Source: UBA7960 sp964624065 (GTDB taxonomy: Bacteria > Bacteroidota > Bacteroidia > Bacteroidales > UBA7960). From it: DNA of 64,000 bases. The translations under genes and the position numbers were made by a program. The stretch covers positions 124,001-188,000 of the forward strand of contig CAZUWF010000001.1 in the NCBI GenBank assembly GCA_964624065.1, given 5' to 3'. Positions 61,501-64,000 of this stretch are shown here, piece by piece; the first letter of the stretch is position 1; each line of letters begins with the position of its first letter. The notes beneath the pieces are model-generated. The model searched no databases. It was not told the DNA's origin and saw only the letters and a program-made list of their open reading frames with translations.

Positions 61501-61852
61501 ATACGCCGAGAGAGGTGGAGCATTCTTGCCAATGGTTTCAAGGGTTGATTTCTCAATTACCCACGACCTTGCCACCAATATTGGCGGAAGCAAAAACACC
61601 CTTTCAGTGAACTTCCTTGTAGCCAACCTTGGCAACCTGCTTAACAAAGAGTGGGGTGTGGCCGAAGTGGCAGTGGTTACCAATCCTCTGGTAATGAGGG
61701 GTACCCCGCTGGGGCCTGTAGATACAAACAATAAACCCATTTACAGGCTTGCAAATGTTGGTTCCGGGTTAATCTCCAAATCTACCCAACAATCGTTGTT
61801 AACAAGCGATGTTTACAGAATTCAAATTGGCTTGTTCTACAAGTTCAATTAA
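58580..61852 (+). CDS. Large TonB-dependent receptor, Oar-like outer-membrane protein (1090 aa)
   Basis: Signal peptide (to about 25, TYA-QVV), CarboxypepD_reg domain (SGSLSGVVVDQTGMTLPGATVIAL, 30-115), plug (about 130-245: SRRIGDFTRLTPMASG, NRLNNITVDGSSFNNSFG) and a long beta-barrel rich in repeated aromatic strands, ending FYKFN. This is the Oar type (after Myxococcus), common in Bacteroidota. Calcium-binding-like DVDGNGTTQ (about 655) and DMNRDGGTSND (about 915) loops occur. The ligand is unknown. Transcription of a likely monocistronic gene ends at the terminator at 61868. Confidence 0.93.
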   Translation: MRKQNLFAIIIAALVAFVGVNQTYAQVVTSGSLSGVVVDQTGMTLPGATVIALHEPSGTQYGAATDNNGRYQILGVRVGGPYKVTVSFIGYNPQTQDGINIGLGAATNLNFQLSDAATLLEEFVVTFDRSSIFSSNRTGASTSIGQNEIQSLPSFSRRIGDFTRLTPMASGSSFAGADNRLNNITVDGSSFNNSFGLGGQPGDRTGVAPISMSAIEAISVNIAPYDVRQANFVGANVNTVTKSGTNVFKGEASYTFHNSNMVGRQASEQIWDPGNFSFNQYAVNLGGPIIKNKLFFFVDFQQEMRTSPGTTFLANTGGQTVSGNITRVLASDLNALSTYLKNNFQYETGPYQGYDHETPALRLVAKVDFNLDDRNKFSLRYNHLDSEADILLSNSSSLGWGTRRSNLNGLNFQNSNYQIIENIRSIVGEWNSRIGKNMFNNMIVGYTYQDESRKSRGAMFPMVDILEGGNVYTTFGFEPFTPNNELRYKTFQFQNNFSYFMDNHTLTFGISAERYESENVFFPGSQSVYVYNSLANFYTDANGYLANPNRTVSPVSLRRFQVRWSNIPGMEKPIQPLKVFYAGIYGQDEWKASDKLTLTAGLRIDIPFFGKGEHINPNVPGMAFRDENDQEVRFSTEKLPDPRPHFSPRLGFNYDVDGNGTTQLRGGTGIFTGTPAYVWISNQMGANGMLTGFERLDNTTARPFHPDPNRYKPTTVTGAPASSYELAFTDPKFKFPQIWRTNIAVDQKLPFGFIGTLEGLYSKDVNGIYYINANLVKPTATFSGPDQRLLYQATSANNRIHANIDNNIVLKNQSKGYAYNFAVSLERPFTKGLFMKAAYSYGIAKNTVDPGSIAFGSWNNNQHSGDPNNPGLGFSSNSAGHRAIGVLSYKTRGSTTFSLFFESRTLGNFSYVYSGDMNRDGGTSNDLIYIPKDKSEMNFFAFTVGTRTFTVQEQEDAWEAFINQDKYLSKNRGKYAERGGAFLPMVSRVDFSITHDLATNIGGSKNTLSVNFLVANLGNLLNKEWGVAEVAVVTNPLVMRGTPLGPVDTNNKPIYRLANVGSGLISKSTQQSLLTSDVYRIQIGLFYKFN

Positions 61853-61867
61853 AAAAACCTTATTCAA

Positions 61868-61902
61868 AAAAAAAGCGGCACCGAAAGGGCCGCTTTTTTT
61901 TT
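61868..61902 (+). terminator. Bidirectional Rho-independent terminator
   Basis: AAAAAAGCGGC pairs with GCCGCTTTTTT around ACCGAAAGG, with A-runs and T-runs on both sides; it sits between the convergent Oar-like gene and pmbA. Confidence 0.92.
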
Positions 61903-61929
61903 GCTCGTGGCACGGAATCAAACTGCTTG

Positions 61930-63255
61930 CTAAACCCCGCTGAAATCCACATCGGCAAATACCATTGTGGGGCTTTGCAACGATGAGTAAAGGTAAGGAT
62001 CGTTCCCGTTTTCCTTTAGGTTTTTGAAAAGCGTCAAAAGGTTGCCCGAAACGTTCATTTCGTTGACAGCCCTGACAACTTTGCCGTTTTCGATTAGCTG
62101 ACCTGCAATCCCGAAAGAAAAGTCACCGGTGGTGGAGTTGGCGTTGCCTCCCGAAAAAGAATTCACCAGGATTGCTTTTTCCTGTGCTGCAATAATTTCC
62201 TCCTGACTTCGGTTGCCAAGCGACAGGATCAAGTTTGAGGTTGAGCCCCCATTGGGTGTAATGCCAAGTTTACGGCCGTAGTAATTGTCAACCAGGTAGG
62301 TTTTGAGAACTCCCTGGTCAATGATAGTGCGCTTTCGGGCTGCAATTCCCTCACCGTCGAAAAGCCTTGAGGCCATGCCTCTCTTTATGTGTGGGTTGTC
62401 TGTGATGGTCAATAGTTCAGAGGCAATAGGCTTGTCAATCATATCTATCAAGAAAGAGTTTTTTTGCTGGATGTTTCTGGCCGAAATTGGACCAAGAAGC
62501 CTTGAAAGTATGTTTCCAACCACCGTATTGTCGAGAATCAAGGTGTACTTGCCCGTGGGTGCAGGGGCTTGTCCCAGTTGCCTCAGGGTGTTGTGGATTG
62601 TTCTTTCTGCAATTTTGGCTGGTTGGTGCATTTGATCAAAGAATCGGTGTCCCATCCAGAAGCTTCCGGAAGGTCGTGAGCCATTGTCTAGTACCGACAA
62701 AGAGGCGCTGATGCTAAAAAAGGTTCCGGCTGTCATTCCGGCAAATCCGTTGCTGTGAACCCTAACCCCCTCAGAGGAGCTGTCGCTAAAACTTCCTGAG
62801 GTCGAAAGAACCTCAACTTTGCTCCCAACATTCCTGGCCAAACGCTCTGTTTCCATAGCCCTTCCAACCCTTTGTTCGGGTGTTACCGAGTCATGCTTGG
62901 GGTCAACCAAATCAAGGTCAAACGTCAAATCATTGGGGTACAACCCGGGGTCAGTTAGTGCCCGGTCTTTATCGGGTGCAAGGTGTTTGGTGGCTGCAAC
63001 AGCCTCGGCTATAAACCGTTCTAGCTGGTTTTTGTGCAGGTTGTTGGTTGAGTGGCTCGAGAACTTTCCGTATGCAAAAATTTGAATGGAAAGGTTGTTG
63101 TCGGTTGATTCTTTTATGGTCTCAACCTTTTGTTCCCTAACCTCCACCTCCACCGCTCGAGACCTGCTAATGGAGACCGCCGCCTGATTGGCACCTTTTT
63201 TAAGTGCAAGGTTGATAGCCCAATTTGCCAAATCTATACGTTCATTGTTGTTCAT
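61930..63255 (-). CDS. pmbA: TldE/PmbA, partner subunit of the TldD/TldE protease (441 aa)
   Basis: TldE lacks the metal site and supports the TldD metalloprotease, which trims modified peptides. Seen: RAVEVEVREQKVETIKES, SDSSSEGVRVHSNGFAG, MASRLFDGEGIAARKRTIIDQGVLKTYLVDNYYGRKLG (the TldD/PmbA C-terminal core), and NSFSGGNANSTTGDFSFGIAGQLIENGKVVRAVNEMNVSG. Typical length. It follows tldD by about 63 bases on the same strand. Confidence 0.96.
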   Translation of the reverse strand: MNNNERIDLANWAINLALKKGANQAAVSISRSRAVEVEVREQKVETIKESTDNNLSIQIFAYGKFSSHSTNNLHKNQLERFIAEAVAATKHLAPDKDRALTDPGLYPNDLTFDLDLVDPKHDSVTPEQRVGRAMETERLARNVGSKVEVLSTSGSFSDSSSEGVRVHSNGFAGMTAGTFFSISASLSVLDNGSRPSGSFWMGHRFFDQMHQPAKIAERTIHNTLRQLGQAPAPTGKYTLILDNTVVGNILSRLLGPISARNIQQKNSFLIDMIDKPIASELLTITDNPHIKRGMASRLFDGEGIAARKRTIIDQGVLKTYLVDNYYGRKLGITPNGGSTSNLILSLGNRSQEEIIAAQEKAILVNSFSGGNANSTTGDFSFGIAGQLIENGKVVRAVNEMNVSGNLLTLFKNLKENGNDPYLYSSLQSPTMVFADVDFSGV

Positions 63256-63318
63256 CTTATCGTGATTGTTTTGTGTTCTCTTTCGAAAAATTGTGTCCTA
63301 ATTCGTAAAATGGAAGTG

Positions 63319-64000
63319 CTATGCATTGCGTCCGCCAACGGTTATTGACGAGACCTTGACAGTTGGTTGGCCCATGGAGGCAGGAACACCTTGTCCGGCT
63401 TTTCCGCAGGTCCAGCCACCTTCCGACATTTCCATATCGTTGCCCACCATAACTATGTCTTCGAGCACCTTTGGACCGTTTCCTATAATGTTAACATCCT
63501 TTATGGGTGCCGTAAGTTTTCCGTTTTCGATAAGGTAACCTTGCTTTATGAAGAAAGTAAAGTCGCCCGGGCCAATCTTTACCTGCCCGCCTGAGAATGT
63601 TTCGGCATATATACCGTATTGAACCGATTCTATGATCTCTTGCTTGTGGTGTGGTCCATCAAGCATGTAGGTGTTTCGCATACGCGGAAGGGGCACGTGC
63701 TTGAAAGATTCCCTGCGCCCGCTGCCGGTAGGTTTTACACCGTAATGTTTTGCCGATATGCGATCGTGCAAGTATGATGTAAGAATCCCGTTCTCAACCA
63801 AAACCGTTTTCTGGGTGGGATTTCCCTCATCGTCAATATTTATTGAACCACGCATGTTAGGAACGGTTGCATCGTCAACCACCGTTACGAAATTCTCGGC
63901 AACCTTCTTGCCGATTTTGTCGCTAAATATTGACTCTCCACGGCGATTAAAGTCGGCTTCGATCCCGTGACCAATGGCTTCGTGGAGCAAAATGCCCGAA
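63319..64000 (-). CDS. tldD: TldD metalloprotease, C-terminal 226 residues (partial, runs off right edge)
   Basis: The catalytic HExxxH motif is in GILLHEAIGHGIEADFNRR right at the window edge, followed by MRGSINIDDEGNPTQKTVLVENGILTSYLHDRISAKHYG, ETFSGGQVKIGPGDFTFF and the conserved end GVPASMGQPTVKVSSITVGG. The N-terminal half lies outside the window. Known subunit of the TldD/TldE complex that processes ribosomally made peptides and CcdA-type proteins in other bacteria. It is followed by pmbA. Confidence 0.96.
   Translation of the reverse strand, partial: SGILLHEAIGHGIEADFNRRGESIFSDKIGKKVAENFVTVVDDATVPNMRGSINIDDEGNPTQKTVLVENGILTSYLHDRISAKHYGVKPTGSGRRESFKHVPLPRMRNTYMLDGPHHKQEIIESVQYGIYAETFSGGQVKIGPGDFTFFIKQGYLIENGKLTAPIKDVNIIGNGPKVLEDIVMVGNDMEMSEGGWTCGKAGQGVPASMGQPTVKVSSITVGGRNA

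Noticed and set aside
1..64000. Integrated phage, insertion sequence or defence island
   Set aside because: No integrase, transposase, terminase, restriction or abortive-infection gene was recognised, and both tRNA genes appear intact without flanking direct repeats.

Overview
The window is a contiguous chromosomal segment of a Bacteroidota bacterium, probably a free-living aquatic or marine member. Evidence for this: type IX secretion 'gliding-motility-associated' C-terminal sorting domains on giant surface proteins; many exported lipoproteins and peptidases (S9, S46, M28); TonB-dependent receptors with carboxypeptidase-regulatory N-terminal domains; a complete Na+-translocating NADH:quinone oxidoreductase (nqrA-F); a tmRNA with a GNNYNYALAA tag; and repeated use of the Bacteroidota -7 promoter hexamer pattern TAnnTTTG upstream of genes. 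No prophage, insertion sequence, CRISPR array, rRNA operon or plasmid functions were seen, so this is mostly core genome.

Layout. 1-10.3 kb: a minus-strand run of three tandem giant secreted proteins, the last cut by the left edge. They share a roughly 100-residue repeat with a TTWxRRTT core, and the two complete ones also have SprB-like repeats and T9SS type B sorting domains. 10.3-19 kb (minus): dsbD, tilS, an exported flavin-reductase-like protein, a Fur-family regulator followed two bases later by purA, and the (p)ppGpp synthetase/hydrolase rel. 19.4-23.5 kb (plus): ssrA, a glutaminyl-cyclase/M28 lipoprotein, tRNA-Ser(GGA), and an ExbB / three-TM protein / ExbD / ExbD proton-channel operon. 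23.5-31.4 kb: a UPF0316 membrane protein, a YD/RHS-like repeat protein, prolyl oligopeptidase, an S46 dipeptidyl peptidase, mannose-1-phosphate guanylyltransferase and an SprT-like metalloprotease. 31.6-34.9 kb (plus): mlaEF and gpmI. 34.9-35.7 kb is nearly empty.

35.7-47.5 kb: a large exported esterase; an NqrM-like small Cys-rich membrane protein with an unknown partner gene; then on the opposite strand nqrABCDEF, a CDF cation exporter and apbE. Together these are the Na+-NQR enzyme, its FMN transferase and a probable iron-maturation factor. 47.7-53.2 kb: a CAU tRNA (probably the tRNA-Ile2 substrate of TilS), a zinc-less exported MsrB, galE, and a TPR protein / DUF368 undecaprenyl-phosphate translocase / aroE cluster.

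53.5-64 kb: a DUF454 gene divergent from a MerR regulator that carries the full cobalamin/light-sensing signature of CarH/LitR, a TonB-dependent receptor coupled to a DUF2271 lipoprotein, a large Oar-like TonB receptor, and the TldE/TldD protease pair (TldD cut by the right edge).

The most interesting points are (i) a flavinylation-like motif (DAFTGATP) in the DUF2271 protein, almost the same as the FMN acceptor motif of NqrB in this window (DGFSGATP), with apbE also present; (ii) a CarH-type photoreceptor-like regulator with no carotenoid genes nearby; (iii) the NqrM-like gene and its unknown neighbour beside the nqr/apbE block; and (iv) the tandem repeat-rich T9SS surface proteins. All functional statements come from motif recognition by eye; no database search was run.
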